A stretch of 64,000 nt of DNA from CAVQBJ01 sp963724405 (lineage in GTDB: Bacteria > Actinomycetota > Thermoleophilia > Solirubrobacterales > Solirubrobacteraceae): contig CAVRUQ010000015.1 in the NCBI GenBank assembly GCA_963724405.1, forward strand, positions 310,001 to 374,000, read 5' to 3'. The notes under the pieces were generated by a model that searched no databases, had not been told where the DNA came from, and saw nothing but the letters and a program-made list of their open reading frames with translations. This document shows positions 1-8,758 of the stretch, one piece after another; within the stretch, counting starts at the first letter, position 1; every line of letters starts with the position of its first letter. The translations under genes were made by a program, and so were the position numbers.

Positions 1-819
1 ATGCTTCGCATGGCGACCACCGGCGTGGTCAGCGCCGTCATCGGGCTCGGACTCGCGGCGAGCGCGGGCGCGTCGCCCACGGCGACGGTGAGCGCCGCCT
101 TCGTGCCGGACCGCCTCGGCGCGTCGACCGCGCTCGTGTTCTCGTTCGGACTGGCCGACACCTCGGGCGCGATCCCGGAGCCGATCACCCAGGTCGTGAC
201 CATGCTTCCGGCCGGCAGCCACATCGACACGACCGGCCTCGGCGTGTGCCGTTCGGTGAGCGCGCTCGTGACCCAGGGCGCTTCGGCCTGCCCGAGCGAC
301 TCGTTCGTCGGATTCGGCTCGGCGCTGGCCAGCGCCGCCCTCGGCGCCTCGACGCTGAACGAGACGGCGCCGCTGTCGATCTTCCTCGCGCCGTCGAGCC
401 CGAACCACACCGTGCTCGAGTTCTACGCCGACGCGACCACGCCGGTCGCCGAGCAGCTCGCCTTCGCCGGCACCCAGGAGCCGGCGAGCCCCCCGTACGG
501 CATCGAGTTCGTCGTCGACGTGCCGGCGATCGCCACCGTCCCGGGCGGCCCCGACGCCTCGATCGTCAGCCTGAGGTCGACGATCGGCGCGCCCAACGCG
601 CAGTACTACGTCACCCGGAAGGTGCGTACGACCGTGACGCGGCGCGTGGGCGGACACGTCCGGCGGGTGACCACGACGGTGACCAGACGCGTCCTGCAGC
701 ACGTGCAGGGCCTCGTCGTTCCCGCGAGCTGCCCGGCCGGCGGCTTCCCGTTCGCGATGCGGTTCACGTTCGAGGACGGCACGACGACGACGGTGGCGGC
801 CCCGATCGCCTGCCCCTAG
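1..819 (+). CDS. Secreted protein, paralogue of the gene at 934-1683
   Basis: Encodes 272 residues beginning with an Ala/Gly-rich hydrophobic segment (about residues 5-24) ending in ASAGA, which reads as a Sec signal peptide. The mature part is beta-rich and shares a block order with the convergent neighbour: a strand with FSFGL, a short 'G.IPEPI' element, a Cys-flanked 'CPSDSFVGFGSA' segment, a 'PGGPDAS' segment and a C-terminal Cys. It differs by a basic insertion of TVTRRV repeats near residues 205-235, which could be a cell-wall or polyanion contact. No catalytic motif is recognisable. The ATG is the first base of the window, so the upstream region and a longer start cannot be excluded. 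Function unknown; an extracellular structural or adhesive role is only inferred. Confidence 0.7.
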   Translation: MLRMATTGVVSAVIGLGLAASAGASPTATVSAAFVPDRLGASTALVFSFGLADTSGAIPEPITQVVTMLPAGSHIDTTGLGVCRSVSALVTQGASACPSDSFVGFGSALASAALGASTLNETAPLSIFLAPSSPNHTVLEFYADATTPVAEQLAFAGTQEPASPPYGIEFVVDVPAIATVPGGPDASIVSLRSTIGAPNAQYYVTRKVRTTVTRRVGGHVRRVTTTVTRRVLQHVQGLVVPASCPAGGFPFAMRFTFEDGTTTTVAAPIACP

Positions 820-848
820 GCGGCGATCTCCCGCTTTGCAACGACAAA

Positions 849-878
849 GGGGGCGGCCTCCATGTGGAGACCGCCCCC
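849..878 (+). terminator. Hairpin after the first secreted gene
   Basis: A 14-bp inverted repeat with one mismatch (GGGGGCGGCCTCCA against TGGAGACCGCCCCC) lies 30 bp after the stop at 819. The loop is very short and no strong T tract follows, as is common in high-GC actinobacteria. It lies between two convergent genes. Confidence 0.6.
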
Positions 879-894
879 CCGGTCAAACGGCGTG

Positions 895-917
895 ACGCTC
901 GCCCGGGGGGCGAGCGT
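895..917 (-). terminator. Hairpin after the convergent paralogue
   Basis: A perfect 10-bp inverted repeat (ACGCTCGCCC / GGGCGAGCGT) with a GGG loop lies 16 bp beyond the stop of the minus-strand gene that ends at 934. With the hairpin at 849-878 it separates the two convergent genes. Confidence 0.55.
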
Positions 918-933
918 TGAGCGTTTGGTCAGG

Positions 934-1683
934 TTACTTCGACGGGCACGGCGTGGTCGCCGTCGTCTGGTTGGACGTCCCGTCGGTGTACGAGTCGCTT
1001 GCGGCCCAGTGCATGACGCCGGTGCACTTCTTCGGCAGCGTGATGCTCGAGAGCGTGACGGTCTTCTTGCCCTTCTTCACCTTGATCGTGGAGCCGAGCG
1101 TGAGGCTGAAGGTGCTCACCGACGCGTTGGGTCCCCCCGGCACGGTGGGGATCACCGGCGTGACGCTGCTGAAGGTCGCGCCGAACGGAGAGGCGCCCGG
1201 ACCGAACGTGCCGTTCCAGAACACGGTCGTGGCGATCGGCGTCGTGCCGTTGCCCCAGAAGCCGAGCGTCAGGGGATGGGCACTCACGAGGTAGGCCTTG
1301 ACGACGGCCTGCTCGATGAGGTGGTCGCTGCCGATCAGCGCCTGGGTCGTCGACGTGCCGCTACCGGCCAGCGAGCCGGCCGGGCAGGACGGCGGGGTGC
1401 TGCTCGCCGCCGCCATGATCGTCGCCTCGGTGCAGGTGGGGAAGCCGACGCCGCTGTTGATGATTCCGGCGGGCTCCTTCTCGACGAAGGGACCGGTCAG
1501 CGGCGCAGGGATGCTGCCGTCGGTGGTCGTGATGTTGAAACCGAAGACGACCTTGCCCGGGCCACCGAGGTGGCCGGTGACCTTCGGGGCGATGGTCAGC
1601 TGCTCGGCGGCGAGGGCCGAGGCCGGGGCGGCCAGGGCAGCGACCGCGGCAAGCGCTCCAAGCCCGATTGAGACTTTACGCAC
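934..1683 (-). CDS. Secreted protein, paralogue of the gene at 1-819
   Basis: A 249-residue protein starting at GTG 1683 with an AAAGGAG ribosome site just upstream. Residues 1-25 form a typical signal peptide ending in ASALA. The mature protein has the same block order as the convergent gene at 1-819: FGFNITT, a 'G.IPAPLTGP' segment, a 'PSCPAGSLAGSG' segment, 'PTVPGGPNAS', and a Cys-containing C-terminus. A lysine-rich 'KVKKGKKTVT' replaces the arginine-rich insertion of the partner. There is no enzymatic motif. The convergent pair suggests a local inverted duplication of a cell-envelope or secreted protein family; its role is unknown. Confidence 0.75.
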   Translation of the reverse strand: MRKVSIGLGALAAVAALAAPASALAAEQLTIAPKVTGHLGGPGKVVFGFNITTTDGSIPAPLTGPFVEKEPAGIINSGVGFPTCTEATIMAAASSTPPSCPAGSLAGSGTSTTQALIGSDHLIEQAVVKAYLVSAHPLTLGFWGNGTTPIATTVFWNGTFGPGASPFGATFSSVTPVIPTVPGGPNASVSTFSLTLGSTIKVKKGKKTVTLSSITLPKKCTGVMHWAASDSYTDGTSNQTTATTPCPSK

Positions 1684-2118
1684 GAAGTGGCTCCTTTATT
1701 GGATTTCTCGAGAGACGGATGGCGCCCGATGCGAAGCGGGAGCCTGAAGGGTCGAGTTCGCGGTGCCGGGGCGCGGCATTTCGCGAACGCCCAGCTGGAC
1801 GCCACTTGCCTCGTATTCGTTCTGACACATCGGAGCTAACCCTCCCTCTGGCTGCTCAAACACGGCTCTGGCCGAGACGATGCGGTCGACAGTCTAAAAC
1901 CGCATAAAGGCCCGCATCCGCATGGCCCGCACTCCGTCGCGCCACGCGTGACCTCCTCCGCCTCGCCCGTACGACACGACTACAGCCGTCCGAACCGCCT
2001 GGGTCGTTACGGAACATAGTCAGGCAACGGATCGAACGCAAGACGCAACTTGCGACAGCGAGACGGTGACGACGCGTGCGGGTTTACCGATGGCCGCCCG
2101 AGGACGTATTGTTGGTCG
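1684..2118. other. 435-bp intergenic region between divergent genes
   Basis: This holds the upstream regions of the minus-strand secreted gene (its AAAGGAG site is around 1691-1697) and of the plus-strand TetR gene at 2119. The 1690-1860 part is slightly less GC-rich. I see no convincing -35/-10 pair, tRNA or reading frame with good coding character. Confidence 0.5.
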
Positions 2119-2799
2119 ATGGCAACCGAGCTGGACCCCAAGCCTCGGCAGTTGCCTCGTGGGCGACACGGTCTTCCCCGGGATACCGTGGTGGCGCAGC
2201 AGCGCCGCCGCATGATCGACGGCGTCGCCGCGGTGTTGCGCCGCAAGGGATTCGTGGCCATGACCGTCGAGGACATCGCGGCCGAAGCGGGCGTGTCACG
2301 GCGGACGTTCTACGAGAACTTCGCCGACAAGACCGACTGCTTCCTCGCCGCCTACCGCGACGCGGCCGAGGAGCTCGTCAGGGAGGTGCGCGCCGCGACC
2401 GCCGACGCCGCCGGATGGGAGGACCAGGCGCGGCGCGCATTGTCGGCCACGCTTCGATTCTTCGCCACCCACGTCGACATCGCGCACCTGGCCGTGATCG
2501 ACGTGCTCGCCGCCGGGCCGGACGCGCTCGCGGCGCGCGACGAGGCGATCCGGCGGCTCGCGGCGTTCATCGCCGTCCAGGAGCCGATCGTCGCGGCCGA
2601 GCATGCGCCGCCGATGATGATCCTGCAGGTGCTGGCCGGCGCCGTCACTCAGACGGTCTACGCCGAGGTGCTTCATGGGCGCGCCGGCGAGCTGGAGCGC
2701 CTCGAGCCGCTGCTGACGTACCTCCTGCTCGTGCCCATGTACGGACCGGCCGAGGCGGCGCGTCGTGCCGGCCTGCACGGCGGCGAGCTCCGTCCCTGA
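2119..2799 (+). CDS. TetR/AcrR family transcriptional regulator
   Basis: A 226-residue regulator. A short N-terminal arm with LPRGRHGLPR precedes the TetR-type HTH (about residues 30-75), whose recognition region reads IAAEAGVSRRTFYENF followed by DKTDCFLAAY. The rest is an all-helical ligand and dimerisation domain. I chose ATG 2119, with MATEL, over an in-frame ATG 69 bp upstream because the family normally begins close to this arm. No strong ribosome site is visible, so the start is uncertain. The next gene begins 3 bp after this stop and is a paralogue with the same arm and HTH, so they form a two-gene unit, perhaps acting as a heterodimer. The ligand and targets are unknown. Confidence 0.85.
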   Translation: MATELDPKPRQLPRGRHGLPRDTVVAQQRRRMIDGVAAVLRRKGFVAMTVEDIAAEAGVSRRTFYENFADKTDCFLAAYRDAAEELVREVRAATADAAGWEDQARRALSATLRFFATHVDIAHLAVIDVLAAGPDALAARDEAIRRLAAFIAVQEPIVAAEHAPPMMILQVLAGAVTQTVYAEVLHGRAGELERLEPLLTYLLLVPMYGPAEAARRAGLHGGELRP

Positions 2800-2802
2800 T
2801 CG

Positions 2803-3498
2803 ATGCGTTCGTTGTCGGCCGAGGACACAGAGGGACTGGGCCGGTCGTGGACGCCACTGCCTCGCGGGCGCCACGGGCTGCCGCGCGGCTTGGTGGTGAG
2901 CAACCAGCGCGAGCGGATGCTCGACTCGATGGCGGAGATGGCGAGTGCGAAGACGTACGCGCGCGTCACCGTCAGCGACGTGATCGGGCACGCGGGCGTC
3001 TCGCGTCGCACCTTCTACGACCAGTTCACCGACAAGGAGGACTGCTTCCTCGCCGCGTTCGACACGATCGGCGATCAGCTCGTCGGTCTCGCGCGCCGGG
3101 CCGCGGGCGAGACCGAGCGGCCGTGGACCGAGCGTCTGCGCCGGGCGCTGGCCGCGCTGCTCGAATTGCTCACGGCCGAACCGGCCTTCGCCCGCGTCGC
3201 GCTCGTCGAGGTGCTTCGGGCCGGACACGCGGCCCTCGAGCGTCGCGACGCTCTCCTCGACCGCTTCGCCGCCCTGCTGGCACCACGCGGGGAGCCGGCT
3301 CCGAGCGTCATCGCCTCCGATCCCCGGCTCGCCCGCGCGGTGATCGGCGGCGCCTACGAGACGCTCTACCAGCACATCGTCGGCGGCCAGGTCGAGCAGC
3401 TGCCCGACCTGCTTCCCGATCTCCTGTACTGCCTGCTCGTCCCGTACGTCGGTCACCCGGCGGCGCTGCGCGAACGCGACCGGGCGCTCCGCGCCTAG
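2803..3498 (+). CDS. TetR/AcrR family regulator, tandem paralogue
   Basis: A 231-residue protein starting 3 bp after the preceding TetR gene, so co-transcription and translational coupling are likely. It repeats the architecture of its neighbour: the LPRGRHGLPR arm (about residues 19-28), then a TetR HTH with VIGHAGVSRRTFYDQF and the DKEDCFLAAF turn, then a helical C-terminal domain. The two differ enough in the C-terminal half to bind different ligands. No obvious regulated structural gene is in the same operon; the closest downstream element is tRNA-Ser on the opposite strand. Confidence 0.85.
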   Translation: MRSLSAEDTEGLGRSWTPLPRGRHGLPRGLVVSNQRERMLDSMAEMASAKTYARVTVSDVIGHAGVSRRTFYDQFTDKEDCFLAAFDTIGDQLVGLARRAAGETERPWTERLRRALAALLELLTAEPAFARVALVEVLRAGHAALERRDALLDRFAALLAPRGEPAPSVIASDPRLARAVIGGAYETLYQHIVGGQVEQLPDLLPDLLYCLLVPYVGHPAALRERDRALRA

Positions 3499-3538
3499 CG
3501 ACTCGGCCAGGGCCCGTCGGCGCCGGGCGGACATCGAG

Positions 3539-3628
3539 CGGAGAGGGAGGGATTCGAACCCTCGAACGAGGTTGACCCCCGTTACGCGATTTCCAGTCGC
3601 GCCCGTTCAACCGCTCCGGCACCTCTCC
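3539..3628 (-). tRNA. tRNA-Ser (anticodon GGA)
   Basis: Read on the minus strand this is a 90-nt class II tRNA: acceptor GGAGAGG pairing with CCTCTCC, a TTCGAATCCC T-loop, a long variable arm, and anticodon loop CTGGAAA giving anticodon GGA (serine, UCC/UCU codons). The 3' CCA is not encoded. Confidence 0.95.
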
Positions 3629-3706
3629 ATCGGCCTGCGGCGCAGCGAAGCGTACGGTACTCGGCGCCACGCCGCCGAGCGATCGAACCGGTACTGTGTG
3701 GCCCAG

Positions 3707-3880
3707 ATGATTCTCGCTCTGAGCGCCGCGGTATCGAAGGACATCGGTCTGCTGGCCACGTTCGTGGTCGGGATCGGCATTCTCGTGGGCGGGCTCGTGA
3801 CCTACATCGCCGTCCAGATTCGCGGCGAGCATCAGCAGAATCTCGAGTACCGGGCGCAGGGCCGCCCGCCGGCGAAGTAG
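3707..3880 (+). CDS. Small single-span membrane protein
   Basis: A 57-residue protein starting at ATG 3707 (MILALSAAVSKD). Residues about 13-36 form one strongly hydrophobic transmembrane helix rich in Gly, Val and Ile, followed by a polar tail (RGEHQQNLEYRAQGRPP) that should be cytoplasmic. A longer in-frame start at 3572 would run through the tRNA-Ser gene and is unlikely. No family is recognised; similar short single-span proteins of unknown function are common in actinobacteria. It stands alone between a tRNA and a strong terminator. Confidence 0.6.
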   Translation: MILALSAAVSKDIGLLATFVVGIGILVGGLVTYIAVQIRGEHQQNLEYRAQGRPPAK

Positions 3881-3972
3881 CCGCCGCAGCCGTCAGTTCG
3901 CGCACGCGCGTTCTCGTCGTCTGGTGACGGCCGGGGCGTCCGCGCGCCCCGCGCATTCGCTCTCGAACGGGA

Positions 3973-4008
3973 GAGGGCCGCCCCGGAGCTGACTCCGGGG
4001 CGGCCCTC
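3973..4008 (-). terminator. Strong hairpin terminator, probably bidirectional
   Basis: A perfect 16-bp inverted repeat, GAGGGCCGCCCCGGAG / CTCCGGGGCGGCCCTC, with a 4-nt loop. It lies 35 bp beyond the stop of the 1485-residue gene and about 90 bp after the small membrane gene. Its GAGGGCCGCCCCGG core recurs in the terminator of the next giant gene at 8759-8796. Confidence 0.8.
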
Positions 4009-4043
4009 GGCCTGCCTATTGCGGGTGACCCGTCCTCAGAAGC

Positions 4044-7000
4044 TCACCAAGACGGGAACCCGGACGTATAGGTGAACTTGTCGGCGCTCGACGTCGCGCT
4101 CGTGCCGTTCGCCGTGCGCACCGTCACGTGCACCGTCAGCTTCGACGTCCGCTGCGGCGGCGCCAGAGCGATGATGACCGTGTCGGACAGCTCGAGGAAC
4201 CGCGTCGACTGCGAGCCGAACTCGACCGCTCGCACATGCGAGAAGTTCTGGCCGATGATGAACACCAGCGAGAACGGCCGACCCTCCGGCGGGAACACCT
4301 GCGTGACGACCGGCGCGTTGGTCCCGACGGTCTTCACGGTCAGCGTCGCCGCCGTGCTGTCCGTCGAGCCCGCCGCGTTCGTCAGGACCGCGCGGTACTC
4401 GTTGCCGGACTGCGTCGTGGCCGTCGGGCTGATCGTCAGCGTCGCCGACGTTGCGCCCGACATGTTGGTCCAGGTGGTCCCGCCGTTCGTGCTGACCTGC
4501 CACTGGATCGTGGCCGGCGAGCACCCGGCGGCGACGGCGCCCTCGGCGACCGTGAACGACGCGGCCGCCGGAGCGGTCACCGTGACGTTCGCCGGATTCG
4601 TCGCGATCACCGGGTCGGTCGTGCACACCGAGTGCACGGTCAGCGTCGCCGCCGTGCTGTCGGTCGAGCCCGCGGCGTTGGTCAGGACGGCCCGGTACTT
4701 GTTGCCGTTCTGCGAGGCGGTCGTGGACGCGATCGAGAACGTCGCCGACGTCGCGCCCGTGATGTTCGAGAACGTCGTCCCGCCGTCCGTGCTGACCTGC
4801 CACTGGATCGTGGCGGCCGTGCACGGCGAGGTCACGGTGCCCTCGGCGACCGTGAACGACGCCGACGCGCCGGCGTTGACCGTCACGCTCGACGGATTCG
4901 TCGCGACCACCGGCTTGGTCGTGCAGACGGCGGTCACCGTCAGCGTGGCCGCCGTGCTCGTGCTCGAACCGGCCCCGTTGGTCAGAACGGCGCGGTACTT
5001 GTTGCCACTCTGTGCCAGCGTGGTGGACGCGATCGAGAACGTCGCCGACGTCGCGCCGGAGACGTTCGCGAATGTCGTCCCGCCGTCAGTGCTCACCTGC
5101 CACTGGATCGTGGCCGCCGAGCACCCGCCGCCAACCGCGCCCTCGGCGACCGTGAACGATGCCGGCGAACCCGCGTTGACGGTGACGCTGGACGGATTCG
5201 TCGCGATCACCGGGTCGGTCGTGCACACCGAGTGCACGGTCAGCGTCGCCGCCGTGCTGTCGGTCGAGCCCGCGGCGTTGGTCAGGACGGCCCGGTACTC
5301 GTTGCCGTTCTGCGAGGCGGTCGTGGACGCGATCGAGAACGTCGCCGACGTCGCGCCCGTGATGTTCGAGAACGTCGTCCCGCCGTCCGTGCTGACCTGC
5401 CACTGGATCGTGGCCGCGGTGCACGGCGAGGTCACGGTGCCCTCGGCGACCGTGAACGACGCCGACGCGCCGGCGTTGACCGTCACGCTCGACGGATTCG
5501 TCGCGACCACCGGCTTGGTCGTGCAGACGGCGGTCACCGTCAACGTGGCCGCCGAGCTCGTGCTCGAGCCGGCCTGGTTGGTCAGGACGGCCCGATACTC
5601 GTTACCGCTCTGCGACGCCGTCGTCGACGCGATCGAGAACGTGGCCGACGTCGCACCCGTGATGTTCGTGAACGTCGTCCCGCCATCCGTGCTCACCTGC
5701 CACTGGACGGTGGCGGCCGCGCACGGCGAGGTCACGGTGCCCTCCGCGACCGTGAACGACGCCGGCGAACCCGCGTTGACCGTCACGCTCGACGGATTCG
5801 TCGCGATCACCGGCTTGGTCGTGCACACCGCGGTCACCGTCAACGTCGCCGCGGAGCTGGTGCTCGCGCCGGCCTGGTTGGTCAGGACGGCGCGGTACTC
5901 GTTACCGCTCTGCGCCAGCGTGGTCGTGGCGATCGAGAACGTGGCCGACGTCGCGCCGGACACGTTCGCGAACGTCGTCCCACCGTCGGTGGAGACCTGC
6001 CACTGGATCGTGGCCGCCGTGCACGGAGACGTCACCGTGCCCTCCGCGACCGTGAACGACGCCGGCGAACCGACGTTGACCGTCACGCTCGACGGATTCG
6101 TCGCGACCACCGGCTTGGTCGTACACACCGCATTGACCGTCAACGTCGCCGCCGAGCTCGTATTCGAACCCGCCGCGTTCGTCAGGACGGCCCGGTAGTC
6201 GTTACCGCTCTGCGACGCCGTCGTCGACGCGATCGAGAACGTCGCCGACGTCGCACCCGTGATGTTCGTGAACGTCGTCCCGCCATCCGTGCTCACCTGC
6301 CACTGGATGGTGGCCGCCAGGCACGGAGACGTCACGGTGCCCTCCGCGACCGTGAACGACGCCGGCGAACCGGCGTTGACCGTCACGCTCGACGGATTCG
6401 TCGCGATCACCGGCTTGGTCGTGCACACCGCGGTGACCGTCAACGTCGCCGCCGAGCTCGTATTCGAGCCCGCCGCGTTCGTCAGGACGGCGCGGTAGTC
6501 GTTACCGCTCTGCGCCAGCGTCGTCGACGCGATCGAGAACGTGGCCGACGTCGCGCCGGAGATGTTCGTGAACGTCGTCCCACCGTCGGTGGAGACCTGC
6601 CACTGGATCGTGGCCGCCGTGCACGGAGACGTCACCGTACCCTCCGCGACCGTGAACGACGCCGGCGAACCGACGTTGACCGTCACGCTCGACGGATTCG
6701 TCGCGATCACCGGCTTCGTCGTGCACACCGCATTGACCGTCAACGTCGCCGCCGAGCTCGTATTCGAGCCCGCCGCGTTCGTCAGGACGGCCCGATAGTC
6801 GTTACCGCTCTGCGCCACCGTCGTCGAGGCGATCGAGAACGTCGCCGACGTCGCACCGGTGATGTTCGTGAACGTCGTCCCGCCATCCGTGCTCACCTGC
6901 CACTGGATGGTGGCCGCCAGGCACGGAGACGTCACCGTGCCCTCCGCGACCGTGAACGACGCTGGCGAACCCGCGTTGACCGTCACGCTCGACGGGTTCG

Positions 7001-8501
7001 TCGCGATCACCGGCTTGGTCGTGCACACCGCGGTGACCGTCAACGTCGCCGCCGTGCTCGTGTTCGAGCCCGCCGCGTTCGTCAGGACCGCCCGGTACTC
7101 GTTACCGCTCTGCGCCACGGTGGTCGACGCGATCGAGAACGTCGCCGACGTCGCACCCGTGATGTTCGAGAACGTCGCACCGCCATCGGTCGACACCTGC
7201 CACTGGATTCCGGCCGCCGTACATGGCGACGTCACCGTGCCCTCGGCGACCGTGAACGACGCCGGCGAACCCGCGTTGACCGTCACGCTCGACGGATTCG
7301 TCAAGACCACCGGCTTCGTCGTACAGCTCGCGGTCTCGTTCAGCTGGGCGCCGGTCGAATTGGCCGACGAGATCGTGTACGGACCCATCGGGGTCGCGGC
7401 CGGGTTGCTCACCGAGTTGGTGAACACCGCGCGATAGTGATTGTGGTTGTTGGTCGCCGTCGCCACCACCGATAGCGTCGAGGACGTCCCGCCGGTGATC
7501 GGCGTCGAGACGGCCGAGTCCGTCGTGTCGTTGGTCCAGGTCGTGCCGTCGGGCGAGCTCTGCCACTGCACCGTCGGCGCCGGGATGCCGCTCGCGGTGG
7601 ACGTGAACGTCACCGTGGTACCCGGCGTCACGTTGTTCTGGTCGGTCGGGCTCGCCGTGACCGCCGTATTCGAGACGATCGGCACCGAGCCGAGGCTGTT
7701 CGTCGGGGCGTTGCAGTACACACCGAGCGGACCCGCGACGACCTGGCCGGGGACGTTGAGGTCGGCTGTGCTGTCGATGTAGCCCTCGGCCTGGGAGACG
7801 ATGCCCTGATTCGGGATGACCGTGTACGTCGCGCCCTTCTTCGTGAAGGCCGGAGCCGTATCGATCGACAGCTGCGACTGCGCGCCGGCCGGGCCCGTGA
7901 CCGAGAACGGACCGACGTTGAAGCCGGTCGGCGTGCCCGTGATCCGGTCGTAGTCGATCGGTGGCGAGGAGGTCGTGTCGACCGCGGGCGTCGTCGTCAC
8001 CGGGATGGAGAGACTCAACGGGAGCGGGCTCGCGGCCGTGCCCGGAATCAGGTCCGGACCGAACGGCAGGCCGCTGCCGATCTCCTGGACGTTGTTGGTG
8101 TCGAACGGGGGCAGCTGCGCCGCGTTGATCGAGGACGGCGTGCCGCTGGTCGCGTCGAGCGGGAAGCTCGTCACGACGCCGCCGGCGTACACGGCGTGCA
8201 GGCTGAGGAACGAGCCCGACCAGGCCGCCGGCGTCGACAGCTGCGAGCTCGAGTTCGTCAGCGTGAGCGAATCGCCGGTCTGCACGTAACCCGGGCCGCT
8301 CGCCGTGATGTTCACCGGCACCGTGCCGGCGACGTTGAGGACGCCCGGCGCGAGCACGCAGCTGAGCGCCGCCGAAGTGTTGTACGTCACCGTCGGGCCG
8401 GGCGTGGCCGACGCCGGCGACACCGTCAGAACGACGGCAAGCGCGATGACGGCGAGCGCGATGGGCCCGCCCCGTCCGAACAGCCTCCGACATCCAACCA
8501 T
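4044..8501 (-). CDS. Giant secreted protein with ten Ig-like repeats and a C-terminal IPT/TIG domain
   Basis: A 1485-residue exported protein. The start is ATG 8501, with GAGGAGG spaced for initiation; a longer upstream frame is spurious. Residues 1-32 are a signal peptide ending in SPASA. Residues about 35-270 form an N-terminal domain shared with the genes at 8846 and 16111 (SCVLAPGVLNVAGTV, TPAAWSGSF, GTPSSINAA, APAFTKKGATY). A degenerate Ig-like domain follows, then ten tandem repeats of exactly 100 residues, each with CTTKP or CTTDP, TNPSSVTV, a second Cys near TSPC, IQWQVSTDGG and YRAVLTN; the Cys pair may form a disulfide. The last ~90 residues look like an IPT/TIG domain. There is no LPXTG motif or membrane anchor, so secretion or non-covalent wall association is likely. 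A surface or adhesive role is inferred. Confidence 0.9.
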   Translation of the reverse strand: MVGCRRLFGRGGPIALAVIALAVVLTVSPASATPGPTVTYNTSAALSCVLAPGVLNVAGTVPVNITASGPGYVQTGDSLTLTNSSSQLSTPAAWSGSFLSLHAVYAGGVVTSFPLDATSGTPSSINAAQLPPFDTNNVQEIGSGLPFGPDLIPGTAASPLPLSLSIPVTTTPAVDTTSSPPIDYDRITGTPTGFNVGPFSVTGPAGAQSQLSIDTAPAFTKKGATYTVIPNQGIVSQAEGYIDSTADLNVPGQVVAGPLGVYCNAPTNSLGSVPIVSNTAVTASPTDQNNVTPGTTVTFTSTASGIPAPTVQWQSSPDGTTWTNDTTDSAVSTPITGGTSSTLSVVATATNNHNHYRAVFTNSVSNPAATPMGPYTISSANSTGAQLNETASCTTKPVVLTNPSSVTVNAGSPASFTVAEGTVTSPCTAAGIQWQVSTDGGATFSNITGATSATFSIASTTVAQSGNEYRAVLTNAAGSNTSTAATLTVTAVCTTKPVIATNPSSVTVNAGSPASFTVAEGTVTSPCLAATIQWQVSTDGGTTFTNITGATSATFSIASTTVAQSGNDYRAVLTNAAGSNTSSAATLTVNAVCTTKPVIATNPSSVTVNVGSPASFTVAEGTVTSPCTAATIQWQVSTDGGTTFTNISGATSATFSIASTTLAQSGNDYRAVLTNAAGSNTSSAATLTVTAVCTTKPVIATNPSSVTVNAGSPASFTVAEGTVTSPCLAATIQWQVSTDGGTTFTNITGATSATFSIASTTASQSGNDYRAVLTNAAGSNTSSAATLTVNAVCTTKPVVATNPSSVTVNVGSPASFTVAEGTVTSPCTAATIQWQVSTDGGTTFANVSGATSATFSIATTTLAQSGNEYRAVLTNQAGASTSSAATLTVTAVCTTKPVIATNPSSVTVNAGSPASFTVAEGTVTSPCAAATVQWQVSTDGGTTFTNITGATSATFSIASTTASQSGNEYRAVLTNQAGSSTSSAATLTVTAVCTTKPVVATNPSSVTVNAGASASFTVAEGTVTSPCTAATIQWQVSTDGGTTFSNITGATSATFSIASTTASQNGNEYRAVLTNAAGSTDSTAATLTVHSVCTTDPVIATNPSSVTVNAGSPASFTVAEGAVGGGCSAATIQWQVSTDGGTTFANVSGATSATFSIASTTLAQSGNKYRAVLTNGAGSSTSTAATLTVTAVCTTKPVVATNPSSVTVNAGASASFTVAEGTVTSPCTAATIQWQVSTDGGTTFSNITGATSATFSIASTTASQNGNKYRAVLTNAAGSTDSTAATLTVHSVCTTDPVIATNPANVTVTAPAAASFTVAEGAVAAGCSPATIQWQVSTNGGTTWTNMSGATSATLTISPTATTQSGNEYRAVLTNAAGSTDSTAATLTVKTVGTNAPVVTQVFPPEGRPFSLVFIIGQNFSHVRAVEFGSQSTRFLELSDTVIIALAPPQRTSKLTVHVTVRTANGTSATSSADKFTYTSGFPSW
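4325..7324 (-). repeat. Ten tandem 300-bp repeats encoding Ig-like domains
   Basis: Conserved landmarks recur at a strict 300-bp period; for example the GTGCACACC/GTGCAGACG boundary recurs at about 4620, 4920, 5220, 5520, 5820, 6120, 6420, 6720 and 7020. Units are highly similar but not identical, so amplification plus drift rather than one recent event is likely. The two terminal units are the most divergent. Confidence 0.9.
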
Positions 8502-8575
8502 GTACCCCTCCTCTTGAATGGCACCCGCGGACGAGCGCACGCTGACCCTGCGCGCCCGTCACCAAAGACCGCCGC

Positions 8576-8604
8576 ACTATTTCGGAGACGAATGCGTTTG
8601 TCAA
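8576..8604 (-). promoter_or_regulatory. Promoter of the 1485-residue repeat protein
   Basis: On the minus strand there is a consensus -35 TTGACA (8604-8599), a 17-bp spacer and AATAGT (8581-8576) as -10, about 75 bp before the start codon. The spacer carries AAC at its start and GTCTCCGA at its end, both found at identical positions in the promoter of the next giant gene. Confidence 0.75.
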
Positions 8605-8758
8605 GCCTCCTCGCGCAAAGGCGCCGATCGCCCGTCCCGGGCCTCCCGAGCCCGGCCGATCCGGGCCGCTCCGGCGTGCGATCGGGGCCTGTCCGAGGCC
8701 GGTGCCTGCCGCGACCGCCGGGGCAGGCCTGGCGGCCGGAAGGACCCCGCACAACGAC

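Noticed and set aside
2296..3534. A 412-codon minus-strand frame across the two TetR genes
   Set aside because: Antisense; the plus-strand frames carry two clear HTH domains and arms.
4072..6198. A long plus-strand frame (708 codons) opposite the Ig array
   Set aside because: It is the antisense of the 300-bp repeats; valine/alanine-rich, no ribosome site, no domain. The minus-strand gene has a signal peptide, promoter and terminator.
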